Source: Candidatus Denitrolinea symbiosum
Lineage (GTDB): Bacteria; Chloroflexota; Anaerolineae; Anaerolineales; Villigracilaceae
Assembly: GCA_017312345.1 (NCBI GenBank)
Contig: BLAA01000004.1
Span: forward strand, 248,001 to 312,000
Direction: 5' to 3'
DNA: 64,000 bases
Shown: in pieces, positions 1 to 9,193 of the stretch
Layout: the number at the start of each line of letters is the position of its first letter
How positions within the stretch are numbered: the stretch's first letter is position 1
Translations under genes and position numbers: made by a program
Notes under the pieces: generated by a model
Told to the model about the DNA's origin: nothing
Databases searched by the model: none
Seen by the model: the letters and a program-made list of their open reading frames with translations, nothing else

Positions 1-1572
1 GCCCAGGGCTTCGTCCCCCGCCGCGACAAGGTCGGCTACGCCGGCGTGGAACTCTCGCTCGACGCCCTCCTGTTGGGAAAGAACGGGACGCGTCTCATCC
101 AGGAAGACGTGGCGGGCAAGGAGCTGCGGAATCTCGAACCTCCTGTGGCGGCCGCGCCGGGCAACAACGTCACTTTGACGATTGATACGCGGCTCCAGTC
201 CGCGGCGCAGGCCACGCTCATCAATGAGATCAATGAATGGAACGCCTACTTTGGCGAGGAGCGCATCTCCAGCGGGGTGGTGATCGCCCTCAACCCCAGC
301 ACTGGCGAAGTGCTGGCGATGGTCTCTTACCCGACGTACGAGAACAATCGCATGGCGCGCCTCATCCCCGGTTATTATTACGACCAGCTCAGCCAGGACC
401 CGCGTCACCCGCTTTTGAACAATGCCGTCTCAAGCGAGTTCCCGCCCGGCTCCACGTTCAAGATATCCACGGCCACCGGCGCGCTGAACGAGGGCGTCGT
501 GACGGTGGACCAGGTCATCCAGTCGCCAGGCAAATTGACTCTGCCCAATACGTACGCCGTCAACCTGGCGAGCGCAGAGCAGGAGTTTGTGGACTGGAAC
601 TACAATGTAAACAACGTCCTCAATCCCGAAGGATTTGGGACAATTGACTACCTGCATTGCATCGCCTATTCGAGCAACGTCTGTTTCTATAAATTGGGCG
701 GCGGTTTTAAAGACGAGATCAAACAGGGCCTGGGCATCGAGCGCCTGCGCGAATACGCCCGCGCCATCGGCTACGACCAGCCCTCGGGCATCCAACTGCC
801 GGGCGAGCAGGGCGGACTCATCCCCACGCCGCAATGGAAGCGCATCAACAAGGGCGAGAACTGGTCCACCGGCGATACCTATATCGCCAGCGTGGGGCAG
901 GGATACGTCCTCGCCACGCCGTTGCAGGTCTTGATGTCCGGCGCGACCATCGCCAACAACGGCAAACTGATGCAGCCGACCATCGTCCGCGAAGTGCAGG
1001 ACAGCGAAGGCAACGTCATCGAGAAATGGTACGACCCCGCCACGGGCGCCATCACCGACTCAAAAGCCAGCCCGACCAGTTACCAGATCTCCCCCTTCAC
1101 CGCCAACGTGAAATGGGACATCACCCAGGACGCGATCATCCGCGACTTCCTCTGCGAGGGCCCCTACTGCACAGAGACGGAAAACTTTAAAACGGTGTCT
1201 CCTTACGTAGTGCAGAAAGTGCAAGAGGGGATGCGCCTCGCGGTGATCGATCACCAGGGCGGCATCCGCCGCGGCACGCTCAACAAGGTCTTTGGCGACC
1301 CCGTTAAATTTCCGATCGCCATCGCGGGCAAGACTGGCACCGCCGAATACTGCGACGACGTGGCGCTCAAAGCCAACAAATGCCGCTTTGGCGCGTGGCC
1401 CACTCATTCGTGGACGCTGGCCTACGCCCCCTACGAAGACCCTGAAGTCATCATCCTGGCGTTCTGCTACAACGGCGGCGAAGGCGCCTCGGTGGCCGCG
1501 CCCATTGTGGCGCGCGTCATGCAGGCCTACTTTGAACTCAAGGCGGCCGATCTCGCCGCGGGCGGCGGCTGA
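1..1572 (+). CDS. mrdA: Penicillin-binding protein 2 (peptidoglycan transpeptidase), 5' end outside window
   Basis: Transpeptidase that cross-links lateral-wall peptidoglycan outside the membrane, normally paired with RodA. The reading frame is open from base 1, so the N-terminal membrane anchor and part of the dimerisation domain lie upstream; 523 residues are visible. All three active-site motifs are present in order: STFK (serine codon 451-453), SSN (670-678) and KTG (1330-1338). The min genes and rodA follow on the same strand, a typical rod-shape and division neighbourhood, which favours PBP2 over PBP3/FtsI. Class B assignment is firm; the paralogue name rests partly on context. Confidence 0.9.
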   Translation, partial: AQGFVPRRDKVGYAGVELSLDALLLGKNGTRLIQEDVAGKELRNLEPPVAAAPGNNVTLTIDTRLQSAAQATLINEINEWNAYFGEERISSGVVIALNPSTGEVLAMVSYPTYENNRMARLIPGYYYDQLSQDPRHPLLNNAVSSEFPPGSTFKISTATGALNEGVVTVDQVIQSPGKLTLPNTYAVNLASAEQEFVDWNYNVNNVLNPEGFGTIDYLHCIAYSSNVCFYKLGGGFKDEIKQGLGIERLREYARAIGYDQPSGIQLPGEQGGLIPTPQWKRINKGENWSTGDTYIASVGQGYVLATPLQVLMSGATIANNGKLMQPTIVREVQDSEGNVIEKWYDPATGAITDSKASPTSYQISPFTANVKWDITQDAIIRDFLCEGPYCTETENFKTVSPYVVQKVQEGMRLAVIDHQGGIRRGTLNKVFGDPVKFPIAIAGKTGTAEYCDDVALKANKCRFGAWPTHSWTLAYAPYEDPEVIILAFCYNGGEGASVAAPIVARVMQAYFELKAADLAAGGG

Positions 1573-1611
1573 TGGGACATGCTATAATTCGACCAATTGC
1601 AACGGCCGCGC

Positions 1612-2292
1612 ATGAATGATTCAAATTCGCTGATTCAGATCAAGGGCCTGCGCGACGGGCTGCTGGTCGCGCTCGGCGACGCGGCGTGGGACGACCTGCG
1701 CGCCGCGTTGATGGAGCAGATCGAATCGCGCGGCTCGTTCTTTCAGGGCGCCCGCGTGGCGCTGGACGTGGGCGGCCGCGTTTTCCGCGTGAATGAACTG
1801 TCTGAACTGCGCGACACGCTTTCGGAGCGCGGCGTGAACCTGTGGGCGGTCGTCAGCGAATCGCCGACCACCGAGAAGACCGCCCAGCTGCTCGGGCTTG
1901 CCACGCGCGTCTCGAAGCCGCGTCCGCAGGAGACGGCGCTCCCGCCCGCCGAGGAAGCGTATCCCAACGCGTCCATGTGGGTGACGCGCACGCTCCGTTC
2001 GGGGACGCGGGTCGAGTTCCCCGGCCACATCACGGTGCTGGGCGACGTCAACCCCGGCGCGGAAGTAGTAGCCGAGGGCAGCGTCCTCGTCTGGGGACGC
2101 GCGCGCGGCCTCGTCCACGCGGGGGCGGGCGGGGACGAGGCCGCCGTCGTGTGCGGGTTGGACCTTTCAGCGGCGCAGATCCGAATCGGGAGCGCGTCCG
2201 CCCTCCCGTCGGAGAGACGCGGCGAAGCCCGTCCAGCAAAATATTTTTTGGAAGACGGGATCATCAAGTCCGAAGCATGGCAGTCGAACTGA
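1612..2292 (+). CDS. minC: Septum site-determining protein MinC
   Basis: Inhibitor of FtsZ polymerisation that is recruited to the membrane by MinD. The 226-residue product has a variable N-terminal domain and a C-terminal right-handed beta-helix domain (roughly residues 120-215, containing GHITVLGDVNPGAEV and repeated V/G turns), as in the MinC family. I chose the ATG; an in-frame TTG 15 bases upstream is possible. A TATAAT at 1583-1588 lies 24 bases before the ATG and could be a -10 element, but no convincing -35 or strong ribosome site is visible. minD follows after 15 bases. Confidence 0.88.
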   Translation: MNDSNSLIQIKGLRDGLLVALGDAAWDDLRAALMEQIESRGSFFQGARVALDVGGRVFRVNELSELRDTLSERGVNLWAVVSESPTTEKTAQLLGLATRVSKPRPQETALPPAEEAYPNASMWVTRTLRSGTRVEFPGHITVLGDVNPGAEVVAEGSVLVWGRARGLVHAGAGGDEAAVVCGLDLSAAQIRIGSASALPSERRGEARPAKYFLEDGIIKSEAWQSN

Positions 2293-2307
2293 TCTTAAGG
2301 TGAATTT

Positions 2308-3102
2308 ATGGGCGCTCAAGTTGTGACGATCACTTCTGGAAAAGGCGGCGTGGGCAAGACCACCGCGGTCGCCAACCTTGCTGTGGCGCTGGCCGCGGAG
2401 GGCGCGCGGGTGGCCTGCATTGACGGCGACATCGGCCTGCGCAATCTCGATGTGGTCATGGGACTCGAAAACCGAATCGTCTACGATGTGGTGGATGTGA
2501 TCGAGGGCCGCTGCCGGCTGCGGCAGGCGATGATCCGCGACAAGCGGCTGCCCGAACTGTATCTCATCCCCGCCGCGCAGACGCGCGATAAGTCGGCGGT
2601 CTCGCCTTCGGACATGATCCGCCTGTGCAAGGAATTGCGCAACGAGGTGGACTGGGTGCTGATCGATTCGCCTGCGGGCATCGAGCGCGGCTTTAAAAAT
2701 TCCATCGCCGCCGCCGACCGCGTGCTGGTCATCACCAATCCCGAGGTCTCGGCGGTGCGCGACGCCGACCGTGTGGTGGGCATCCTGGAAGCGGAGGAGA
2801 AGGGGGCGCCCGCGCTTATCATCAACCGTCTTAACCCCGCGATGGTCCGGCAGCGCGATATGCTTTCCGCGGACGACGTGCTGGACCTGCTGGCGATCCA
2901 ACTCATCGGCATCGTCCCCGAGGACGACGGCGTGGTTGTGGGGACGAACCGCGGCAGCCCGGTCGCGATGGAGCCGAAGAGCCGCGCCGGGCAGGCTTTC
3001 CGCAATATTGCCAGGCGCCTGAGGGGGGAGGACGTCCCGTTCATGAATTTGGATTCGGGCGGCAATTTATGGGACCGTCTGTCCAAGCTGGGGAGGAAAT
3101 GA
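2308..3102 (+). CDS. minD: Septum site-determining ATPase MinD
   Basis: Membrane-associated ParA/MinD-type ATPase that carries MinC to the membrane and is displaced by MinE. The deviant Walker A motif GKGGVGKTT occupies residues 11-19, and IDGDIGLRNLD follows at the switch I position. The C-terminal end (NLWDRLSKLGRK) is the amphipathic membrane-targeting helix. Length (264 aa) matches the family. An AAGGTG-type ribosome site precedes the ATG, and the stop overlaps the minE start, indicating translational coupling. Confidence 0.96.
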   Translation: MGAQVVTITSGKGGVGKTTAVANLAVALAAEGARVACIDGDIGLRNLDVVMGLENRIVYDVVDVIEGRCRLRQAMIRDKRLPELYLIPAAQTRDKSAVSPSDMIRLCKELRNEVDWVLIDSPAGIERGFKNSIAAADRVLVITNPEVSAVRDADRVVGILEAEEKGAPALIINRLNPAMVRQRDMLSADDVLDLLAIQLIGIVPEDDGVVVGTNRGSPVAMEPKSRAGQAFRNIARRLRGEDVPFMNLDSGGNLWDRLSKLGRK

Positions 3103-3356
3103 TGTTCAATTTTTTCAAGCCCAGGCGCAGCGCCGCAAGCGCGAAGGAACGGTTGCAGTTGGTGTTGATCCACGACCGCACCGACCTGACTCCCGACGAA
3201 TTGAACGCGTTGAAAGACGACCTGTTGATCGCCATCTCGAAGTACGTGGAGATCGAGCCGAGCGACGTTCGCATTGGCTTGGAGCGCGACGGGCGGTCTC
3301 AGCGGCTGGTGGCCGATATTCCCCTGAGGAGTATGGCCCGCCGCCGCGCTGGTTAA
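3102..3356 (+). CDS. minE: Cell division topological specificity factor MinE
   Basis: Small protein that stimulates MinD ATPase and drives Min oscillation. The 84-residue product begins FNFFKPRRSAASAKERLQL, the usual membrane-binding and anti-MinCD segment, followed by the beta/alpha dimerisation domain (DDLLIAISKYVEIEPSDVRI). Two adjacent ATGs occur at 3099 and 3102; the GGAGG at 3092-3096 is better spaced for 3102, which shares ATGA with the minD stop. Complete minCDE sets are not universal, so an intact set argues for a rod-shaped cell with Min patterning. Confidence 0.93.
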   Translation: MFNFFKPRRSAASAKERLQLVLIHDRTDLTPDELNALKDDLLIAISKYVEIEPSDVRIGLERDGRSQRLVADIPLRSMARRRAG

Positions 3357-3359
3357 CGT

Positions 3360-4460
3360 ATGATTCGCGGCGTCTCCTGGCGGCATTTTGACTTTTGGTT
3401 GCTGGGCGCGATCGTCTTTGCCATTGCCTTCGGCGTGGCGGTCATCCGCTCGGCGACTGCGGGAAATGCCGATATCGCCAATTCAGCCACGCGTCAGACG
3501 CAGTTTGCCCTGGCCGGGCTGGCGGTCGTCATGCTGGCAGCGGCCATTGACTACCGCTATTGGACCGCGCTCTACATTCCAATGTATATCGTCATGATGC
3601 TCCTGCTCATCATGATTTTTATCAGCGCGCAGGCTGTGTTTGGCGCGGCCCGCTGGTTCAACATCGCGGGCCTGTTCATTCAGCCGACGGAACTGGCCAA
3701 GGTAGTGGAGACGCTGATCCTGGCGCGCTATTTCGAACAGACAAAGGATCGCCCGCGCGACCTGAAATGGATCCTCGGCAGCCTGGCCTGGGTGTGGGGA
3801 CTCGCCATCTGGATCCTGCTCCAGCCTAACTTAAGCAACGTCATCGTGATGATGGTCATCTGGGCCGCGATGATCTGGATCAACGGGGTCCAGGTCAAAC
3901 ATCTGGCGTGGGGCGCGCTGCTCGCGGTCATACTGGCGGGAGGGGCATTCCCGTTCCTGCAACAGTACCAGCGCGACCGCGTCCTGACGTTCCTCTTCCC
4001 CGATCCGAACGCCACCTACGGCGCGACCTATAACGTGACCCAGGCTCTCATCGCCATCGGGTCGGGCGGGCTGCTTGGGAAAGGATATAGTCACGGGACG
4101 CAGGTGCAGCTGCGCTTCCTGAAAGTCCGTCATACCGACTTTATTTTCTCGGCCATCGCGGAGGAATTCGGCATGATCGGCGCGGGACTGGTGATCTTTC
4201 TCCTGGTCTTCATTGTGTGGAGATGCCTGCGGGCCTCGCGTCTCGCCAAAGACATTACGGGCGCGATGATCGGATACGGGATCGCCGTCCTGATCTTTTT
4301 TCAGGGCGCGGTCAATATCGGCGTGAACATGAACGTCATCCCCGTGTCGGGCCTGCCGCTGCCCTTCATCAGTTACGGCGGATCGGGACTCGTCTCGCTC
4401 ATGCTCGGAATCGGCCTCGTCGAAAGCGTCATCCTGAGACATCGGCAATTGGAATTCTAA
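3360..4460 (+). CDS. rodA: RodA-type SEDS peptidoglycan glycosyltransferase
   Basis: Polytopic SEDS glycan polymerase of lateral-wall synthesis. About ten membrane segments are visible over 366 residues. The family signature NVIPVSGLPLPFISYGGS is near residues 324-341, and the catalytic-loop motif HTDFIFSAIAEEFG is intact. The motif usually written QPDLGT reads QPNLSN here (bases 3823-3840), replacing a generally conserved aspartate. It follows minE by three bases and shares the operon with the PBP2 gene, so RodA is preferred over FtsW. Confidence 0.9.
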   Translation: MIRGVSWRHFDFWLLGAIVFAIAFGVAVIRSATAGNADIANSATRQTQFALAGLAVVMLAAAIDYRYWTALYIPMYIVMMLLLIMIFISAQAVFGAARWFNIAGLFIQPTELAKVVETLILARYFEQTKDRPRDLKWILGSLAWVWGLAIWILLQPNLSNVIVMMVIWAAMIWINGVQVKHLAWGALLAVILAGGAFPFLQQYQRDRVLTFLFPDPNATYGATYNVTQALIAIGSGGLLGKGYSHGTQVQLRFLKVRHTDFIFSAIAEEFGMIGAGLVIFLLVFIVWRCLRASRLAKDITGAMIGYGIAVLIFFQGAVNIGVNMNVIPVSGLPLPFISYGGSGLVSLMLGIGLVESVILRHRQLEF

Positions 4461-4668
4461 AAAACAGCCGCGAATTTTGGCCCTCCCACAATTAGCAGGA
4501 AAGAGCCTAAACACAAAGGCGCACAAAGGATGAAAGCGCCCTGATTTCACGAGATCTTCCTTCGTTGCCGTCGTGACCCTTCGTGTTAAAAAAGATTTTT
4601 CGGTAAAAACGGAAGAACCTGAGAAAACAGCCGCGAATTTTTCTTTCCCATTTGCGTAATTCGCGGCG
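4461..4668. repeat. Intergenic repeat region with direct and inverted repeats
   Basis: The 18-mer aaaacagccgcgaatttt occurs twice, at 4461-4478 and 4624-4641. The second copy pairs with attcgcggc at 4659-4667, giving a hairpin. Between them, acacaaaggcgcacaaagga and a region rich in ttcgt/cgtgt form a longer imperfect inverted repeat. No gene is apparent. The composition resembles other intergenic palindromes in this window. Confidence 0.6.
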
Positions 4669-4692
4669 ATGAAATCGAACGGAGAATTATCT

Positions 4693-6174
4693 TTGACCAT
4701 CCAACCCGCCCGCACCCGCGTCGCCCCTTCGCCGACGGGACACATGCACCTCGGCACAGCCCGCACCGCCCTCTACGATTACCTGCTCGCCAAACAGACG
4801 GGCGGACAGTTCATCCTGCGCATCGAAGACACCGACCTCAAGCGCGCCGTCCCTGGCGCGGAACAGGAGATCATGGACGGCCTGCGCTGGCTGGGACTCG
4901 AATACGACGAAGGTCCCGATATCGGCGGGCCGCGCGGCCCCTATCGCCAGACCGAGCGCCGCGAGATCTACCAGAGTCACGTCAAGACGCTCGTCGCCAG
5001 CGGACACGCCTATCCGTGTTTCTGCACGGCGGAACGTCTCGAAAAAGTGCGGCAGGAGCAGATGAAGAACAAACAGAATCCGCGCTACGACGGGACCTGT
5101 CGCAGCCTCGATCCCGACGACGCGGCGCGTCGCGTCGCCAGCGGCGAGCCGTACGTCGTCCGCTTCAAAATGCCCACCGAAGGCGCTACCACCGCTCACG
5201 ACCATCTGCGCGGCGACATCGTCACCGAAAACAAACAACTCAACGATTACGTCCTCCTCAAATCCGACGGCCTGCCCACCTATCACCTCGCCGCGATGGT
5301 GGACGATCACGAGATGGGCATCACGCACGTCATCCGCGGCTCCGAGTGGCTGCCCACCTTCCCGCTGCACGTCAACATCGTGCGCGCTTTCGGCTGGCAG
5401 GAGCCGGTCTGGATTCACCTGTCCGTGTTCCTCAAACCGAGCGGCAAGGGCAAAATGTCCAAGCGCGACACCGCCGCCGCGATGAAGGACGGTCACTCGA
5501 TCTTCGTCAAAGACATGCACGAACTCGGCTTCACGCCCGAAGGCGTCCTCAACTGGATCGCGCTGATGGGCTGGGGCGTGGCCGAAGACGACGTGATGAA
5601 TCTCGACCAGATGATCGCGCGCTTCAGCATTGACAATTTGACTCCCTCGCCCGCGGCGATCAACTTCCAAAAATTGGATCACTTCAACGGGACGCACATC
5701 CGCCTCCTCCCGACCGAGGAGCTGGCCGCGCGTCTCAAGCCGTATTTCCTCGCTGACGGCCTCCCCGTGGACGACGACACCCTGCTGAAAATCACGCCGC
5801 TGATCCGCGAACGCCTCGTCACCCTGGACGACTGTCTCGCGTTCGGCGCGTTCTTCTTTAAAGAGACCGTCCACCCGGCGCGCGAAGACTTGATCGCGAA
5901 GGGGTTGGACGCGAAGCAATCGGCGGAGATCGCGCGAGGCGCGATACGCGTCCTCGAAGCGCTGCCCGCCCTCCGTCACGCGGACGCGGAGCCGCCGATG
6001 CGCGCCTACGTCGAGGCCGTGGGACTGAGTCCCAGTCAGGTCTTCGGCGTCGTCCGCGTCGCGGTGACGGGGCAGAAGGTCAGCCCGCCGCTGTTCGAGA
6101 GCATGGAGATCGTCGGGAGGGAGAAAGTCCTGCAACGGTTGCGGCGCGCCGCGGAAATCCTCGAAGCGGAGTGA
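4693..6174 (+). CDS. gltX: Glutamyl-tRNA synthetase
   Basis: Class I aminoacyl-tRNA synthetase that charges tRNA-Glu. The HIGH-like motif is in RVAPSPTGHMHLGTARTAL near the N-terminus and the KMSKR loop reads GKMSKRDTAA. Length (493 aa) fits bacterial GluRS. I prefer the TTG start because GGAGA lies seven bases upstream and the protein then begins TIQPARTRVAPSPTG, as GluRS normally does. An in-frame ATG at 4669 gives eight more residues but has no visible ribosome site. Confidence 0.95.
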   Translation: MTIQPARTRVAPSPTGHMHLGTARTALYDYLLAKQTGGQFILRIEDTDLKRAVPGAEQEIMDGLRWLGLEYDEGPDIGGPRGPYRQTERREIYQSHVKTLVASGHAYPCFCTAERLEKVRQEQMKNKQNPRYDGTCRSLDPDDAARRVASGEPYVVRFKMPTEGATTAHDHLRGDIVTENKQLNDYVLLKSDGLPTYHLAAMVDDHEMGITHVIRGSEWLPTFPLHVNIVRAFGWQEPVWIHLSVFLKPSGKGKMSKRDTAAAMKDGHSIFVKDMHELGFTPEGVLNWIALMGWGVAEDDVMNLDQMIARFSIDNLTPSPAAINFQKLDHFNGTHIRLLPTEELAARLKPYFLADGLPVDDDTLLKITPLIRERLVTLDDCLAFGAFFFKETVHPAREDLIAKGLDAKQSAEIARGAIRVLEALPALRHADAEPPMRAYVEAVGLSPSQVFGVVRVAVTGQKVSPPLFESMEIVGREKVLQRLRRAAEILEAE

Positions 6175-6185
6175 GCCAAAATCAA

Positions 6186-6213
6186 AAACGCCCCTGCATC
6201 AACAGGGGCGTTT
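6186..6213. terminator. Bidirectional hairpin terminator after gltX
   Basis: An 11-bp perfect stem, aaacgcccctg pairing with caggggcgttt, encloses a six-base loop, with A-rich flank on the left and T-rich flank on the right. It lies between the convergent gltX and lipoprotein genes. Confidence 0.8.
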
Positions 6214-6232
6214 GGTTTGAGCGCTTGCCGGC

Positions 6233-6829
6233 TTACGGGGGGAGCATTGTTACGGTGGTCGCGCCGATCTTGATCGTCCATTTATCCGAGTTGTTGGCGC
6301 ACAGCCCGGAACCGGAAGCCTGCGTGGGGGTCTTGGGATCGTTGACCCAGAAGAAGGCGGAGTAGCAGCCCTGCGGGACGGTGAGGAAGGTGTCGGCGTT
6401 CCTGCCGAGCGAGATGCCGATGACCCCGGTCACGCCATGCCCGCGGTCCTGGTAGAGGCAGACGTTGCCGTTTACCGGGGCCTTGTTTGTATTCCAAACT
6501 CGAAGTTTGAATTTTTGGCCGGGCGGGTCGGGCATCATGGAATGGTAGCAGGGTCCCTGTCCGCTGGCGGCAGCCTGGGTTGCGGTGGGAAGGTCCAGGG
6601 TGGGGAAGCTGGGCAGCGCGAAGGTGGGCGTCGGCGGAACGGGCGTCTCTGTGGGAGGCTGGGTGTTCGTCGCGGTGGGGACGGCGGCCTGAGTTTGCGC
6701 GGCCATGGTGTAGGCCATGGCAACGGCGGATGCCTGGACGCTGGCCGCGTCGATCGTCGGCGTGGCTTTGGGGCCGCATGCCGAGAGCAGGACGACCAGT
6801 CCCAGAATCAATGGAAGAAGTTTTCTCAT
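6233..6829 (-). CDS. Secreted lipoprotein with Thr/Pro-rich stalk
   Basis: Unrecognised exported lipoprotein of 198 residues. The start chosen (MRKLLPLILGLVVLLSACG) gives a classical lipoprotein signal with lipobox LSAC; a longer frame adds 34 unlikely residues. Residues of about 50-90 form a Thr/Pro/Ala-rich linker, followed by a compact C-terminal domain of roughly 95 residues ending in KWTIKIGATTVTMLPP. The tandem neighbour upstream has the same plan (signal, stalk, a domain with a PxGxC...Y/F-V turn), so the two look like diverged paralogues anchored outside the membrane. Function unknown. Confidence 0.75.
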   Translation of the reverse strand: MRKLLPLILGLVVLLSACGPKATPTIDAASVQASAVAMAYTMAAQTQAAVPTATNTQPPTETPVPPTPTFALPSFPTLDLPTATQAAASGQGPCYHSMMPDPPGQKFKLRVWNTNKAPVNGNVCLYQDRGHGVTGVIGISLGRNADTFLTVPQGCYSAFFWVNDPKTPTQASGSGLCANNSDKWTIKIGATTVTMLPP

Positions 6830-6973
6830 TTGTTTAAACGCTCCTTTTTTTATCTCTTGTATAAACGCTGGAGGAGACGATTTTGTGCCGTCGGCGCGTG
6901 CCTGCGCCCGCCCCATGCGTCGAGAACGCATTTTACGCGCAAATTGGCGTCAGGCGAACTTACTAACGCCGCA

Positions 6974-7651
6974 TTAAGGTTGGGAGAGGATGATTTTGCC
7001 GCGTTTGAACGTGAAGGTGAATTCCTCGTACTTGTGGATGCGGAAGTCGCCTTTGAATTCCTGCCCGCGCACGTACGCGACGTAGTGACATCGGCCGGCC
7101 GGGAGCTGGATTTTGTGCGTGCCGTAGACCGGAAACTCCATGATGGTGGTGAGTTTATTTTCCATCAGGCAGTGAAACGAGATGTAGGCCATCCGGTTCG
7201 AGAGATTGACGAGGGTCACGAATCCGTAGGGAACATGCGGCGGGACGGTCCCGTGGGCGAGCGGCCCGGGCGTGAACGTCAGGGTGGGGGTGATCGTCCC
7301 GGTGACGGACGCGGTCGGGGTGGCGGTGGCCGTCGCCCCCACCGCAGTCGGGACGGAGGTCCCGGCCGCGGCAGCCGTCTCGGGGGTGTTTGTGGCGGTT
7401 TCGGTCGGCGGGAGGGGAGTTTCCGTCGGGTTGGGGGTCGAGGTCGGGGCGGGGGTGTTGGTCGGGAGAGGCGTGTCGGTCGGGATGGGCGTGAAGGTTG
7501 GCAGGACCGCCTGGGTCTGCGCGGCAATCGTCCCCGCGGCCGCGATGGATGTGCTTTGCGCGTCGGCCGCGGAGAACGGGGCAAGGCCCGGCATGCAGGC
7601 GCCGAGCAAGACAGACAGCGTCAGGGTGGCGGCGAGGACTCGACGGTTCAT
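6974..7651 (-). CDS. Secreted lipoprotein with Thr/Pro-rich stalk
   Basis: Exported lipoprotein of 225 residues with signal MNRRVLAATLTLSVLLGAC and lipobox LGAC. A long Thr/Pro stalk (about residues 50-135) leads to a C-terminal beta-rich domain containing LPAGRCHYVAYVRG. GGGAGG lies five bases before the ATG. It shares architecture with the downstream lipoprotein gene and probably arose by local duplication. No specific function is recognised. Confidence 0.75.
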   Translation of the reverse strand: MNRRVLAATLTLSVLLGACMPGLAPFSAADAQSTSIAAAGTIAAQTQAVLPTFTPIPTDTPLPTNTPAPTSTPNPTETPLPPTETATNTPETAAAAGTSVPTAVGATATATPTASVTGTITPTLTFTPGPLAHGTVPPHVPYGFVTLVNLSNRMAYISFHCLMENKLTTIMEFPVYGTHKIQLPAGRCHYVAYVRGQEFKGDFRIHKYEEFTFTFKRGKIILSQP

Positions 7652-7670
7652 ACCAACCTCCCAAAATGGA

Positions 7671-8015
7671 TCAGGCTTGCGTGATGACTTCCATGAATTG
7701 CGCGACCGCGTCGCGCAACATGCGTTCTGGTAACGCGCCCACCTGGCGATGGATCACTTTGCCGTTCGAGACGAACAGCATGGTGGGGATGCCTTGAACG
7801 CCGTATTTTCCCGCCCAGGCTGGGTTCTCGTCGGTGTTCACCTTTGCCACCAGTAATTTGCCGGCGTTTTCCTTCGCCAGTTTATCGAGGATGGGGGCCA
7901 CCATTTTGCAGGGGCCGCACCACGGCGCCCAAAAATCTACAATGACCGGTACCTGCGATTGCAGGACGGTCTTCTCAAAAGCGTCGTCAGTAACGTGGAT
8001 GGGTTCTTCTATCAT
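7671..8015 (-). CDS. trxA: Thioredoxin
   Basis: Cytoplasmic dithiol-disulfide oxidoreductase. The active site FWAPWCGPCKM places the redox cysteines at residues 33 and 36, and the cis-proline region IPTMLFVSNG is present. The 114-residue length is typical. The start follows an AGAGGA ribosome site; the longer frame to 8096 has no support. A short intergenic region separates it from the divergent moxR gene. Confidence 0.95.
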   Translation of the reverse strand: MIEEPIHVTDDAFEKTVLQSQVPVIVDFWAPWCGPCKMVAPILDKLAKENAGKLLVAKVNTDENPAWAGKYGVQGIPTMLFVSNGKVIHRQVGALPERMLRDAVAQFMEVITQA

Positions 8016-8133
8016 TTGATTCCTCTTTGAAATTTGGCGCTTGACGGGCGTTTGCCGCCCATCAGCAGGGGAGTATAACATGATTCGTCCTTCCATCCTG
8101 ATGCCCCATTGGTTGCATCCCTTACGCTCTTCC

Positions 8134-8162
8134 TTGTCGAACCTGGCAATCCCACGTACAAT
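8134..8162 (+). promoter_or_regulatory. Predicted promoter for the moxR operon
   Basis: TTGTCG and TACAAT are separated by 17 bases, ending 45 bases before the moxR ATG. The arrangement matches housekeeping-sigma promoters and resembles others in this window (TTGACT-16-TACAAT before sodA). Confidence 0.5.
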
Positions 8163-8206
8163 CGTTTCATCCCAGCAGGATATGGAAAGTTATTCGAGGC
8201 CTGATT

Positions 8207-9193
8207 ATGATAGACATCCAACAATTCGGCGAACGCGTCATCGGCAACCTGGAGAAAGTGATCGTCGGCAAACGCGCCACAGTGGAAATGATCGTCATTG
8301 GGCTGTTGTGCCAGGGACACATCCTCATTGAAGATGTGCCGGGCGTCGGCAAGACCGTCCTGGCGCGCAGCCTCGCCCGTTCGCTGGACTGCGACTTCAG
8401 CCGCATCCAATTCACCCCCGACATGCTCCCCAGCGACGTGACCGGCATCTCCGTCTATAACCAGTCGAAGAAAGAGTTCGAGTTCCGTCCCGGCCCCATC
8501 ATGGGACAGATCGTCCTTGCGGACGAGATCAACCGCGCCACGCCCAAGACGCAGGCCGCTCTGCTCGAAGCCATGGAAGAACGCCAGGTGACGGTGGACG
8601 GCGTGACGCATAAACTGGCAAGCCCTTTCATGGTCCTCGCCACGCAAAATCCCATCGAATACGAGGGGACATTCCCCCTGCCCGAAGCCCAACTCGACCG
8701 CTTCCTCCTGCGCGTCCGCCTCGGCTACCCAAACATTCTCGACGAGATTCGCATCCTCGGGGAACAGCAACTCCGCCACCCGCTGGAGACGCTCAAACCC
8801 GTCGTCAAGACGAAAGAGATTCGGGAGGCCGCGGGGGAGATCCGCAAAGTGTACGTCTCCGCGCAGGTCCGCCGCTACATCGTAGACCTCGTCCGCCGCA
8901 CGCGCGAGAGCGAGGACGCCTACCTCGGCGCGAGTCCGCGCGGCTCGCTGGGACTGTTCCGCTCTGCCCAGGCGCGCGCCGCCTTGAAGGGACGCGACCA
9001 CGTTCTGCCCGACGACGTCAAGGCTATGGCCGTCCCTGTGCTGGGACACCGCATCATCGTCAGCCCGGCCGCGCGCCTGCGGGACCTCGGGGCCGACCGC
9101 ATCGTCGAGGAGATCCTGCGCTCCATCCCCGCCCCGGGCGGCGACTATGCCGCCGCGGAAAAATTGAAGCCTGCGGAGACGGATTTGCAATGA
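8207..9193 (+). CDS. MoxR-family AAA+ ATPase
   Basis: Chaperone-like ATPase of 328 residues. Walker A is EDVPGVGKT near residue 42-50 and Walker B is IVLADEIN near 102-110; the [22 protein letters not shown] region matches MoxR proteins. The stop overlaps the start of a DUF58 gene by four bases, the standard MoxR-DUF58 pair that is thought to mature or fold partner proteins. Its targets here are unknown. Confidence 0.93.
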   Translation: MIDIQQFGERVIGNLEKVIVGKRATVEMIVIGLLCQGHILIEDVPGVGKTVLARSLARSLDCDFSRIQFTPDMLPSDVTGISVYNQSKKEFEFRPGPIMGQIVLADEINRATPKTQAALLEAMEERQVTVDGVTHKLASPFMVLATQNPIEYEGTFPLPEAQLDRFLLRVRLGYPNILDEIRILGEQQLRHPLETLKPVVKTKEIREAAGEIRKVYVSAQVRRYIVDLVRRTRESEDAYLGASPRGSLGLFRSAQARAALKGRDHVLPDDVKAMAVPVLGHRIIVSPAARLRDLGADRIVEEILRSIPAPGGDYAAAEKLKPAETDLQ

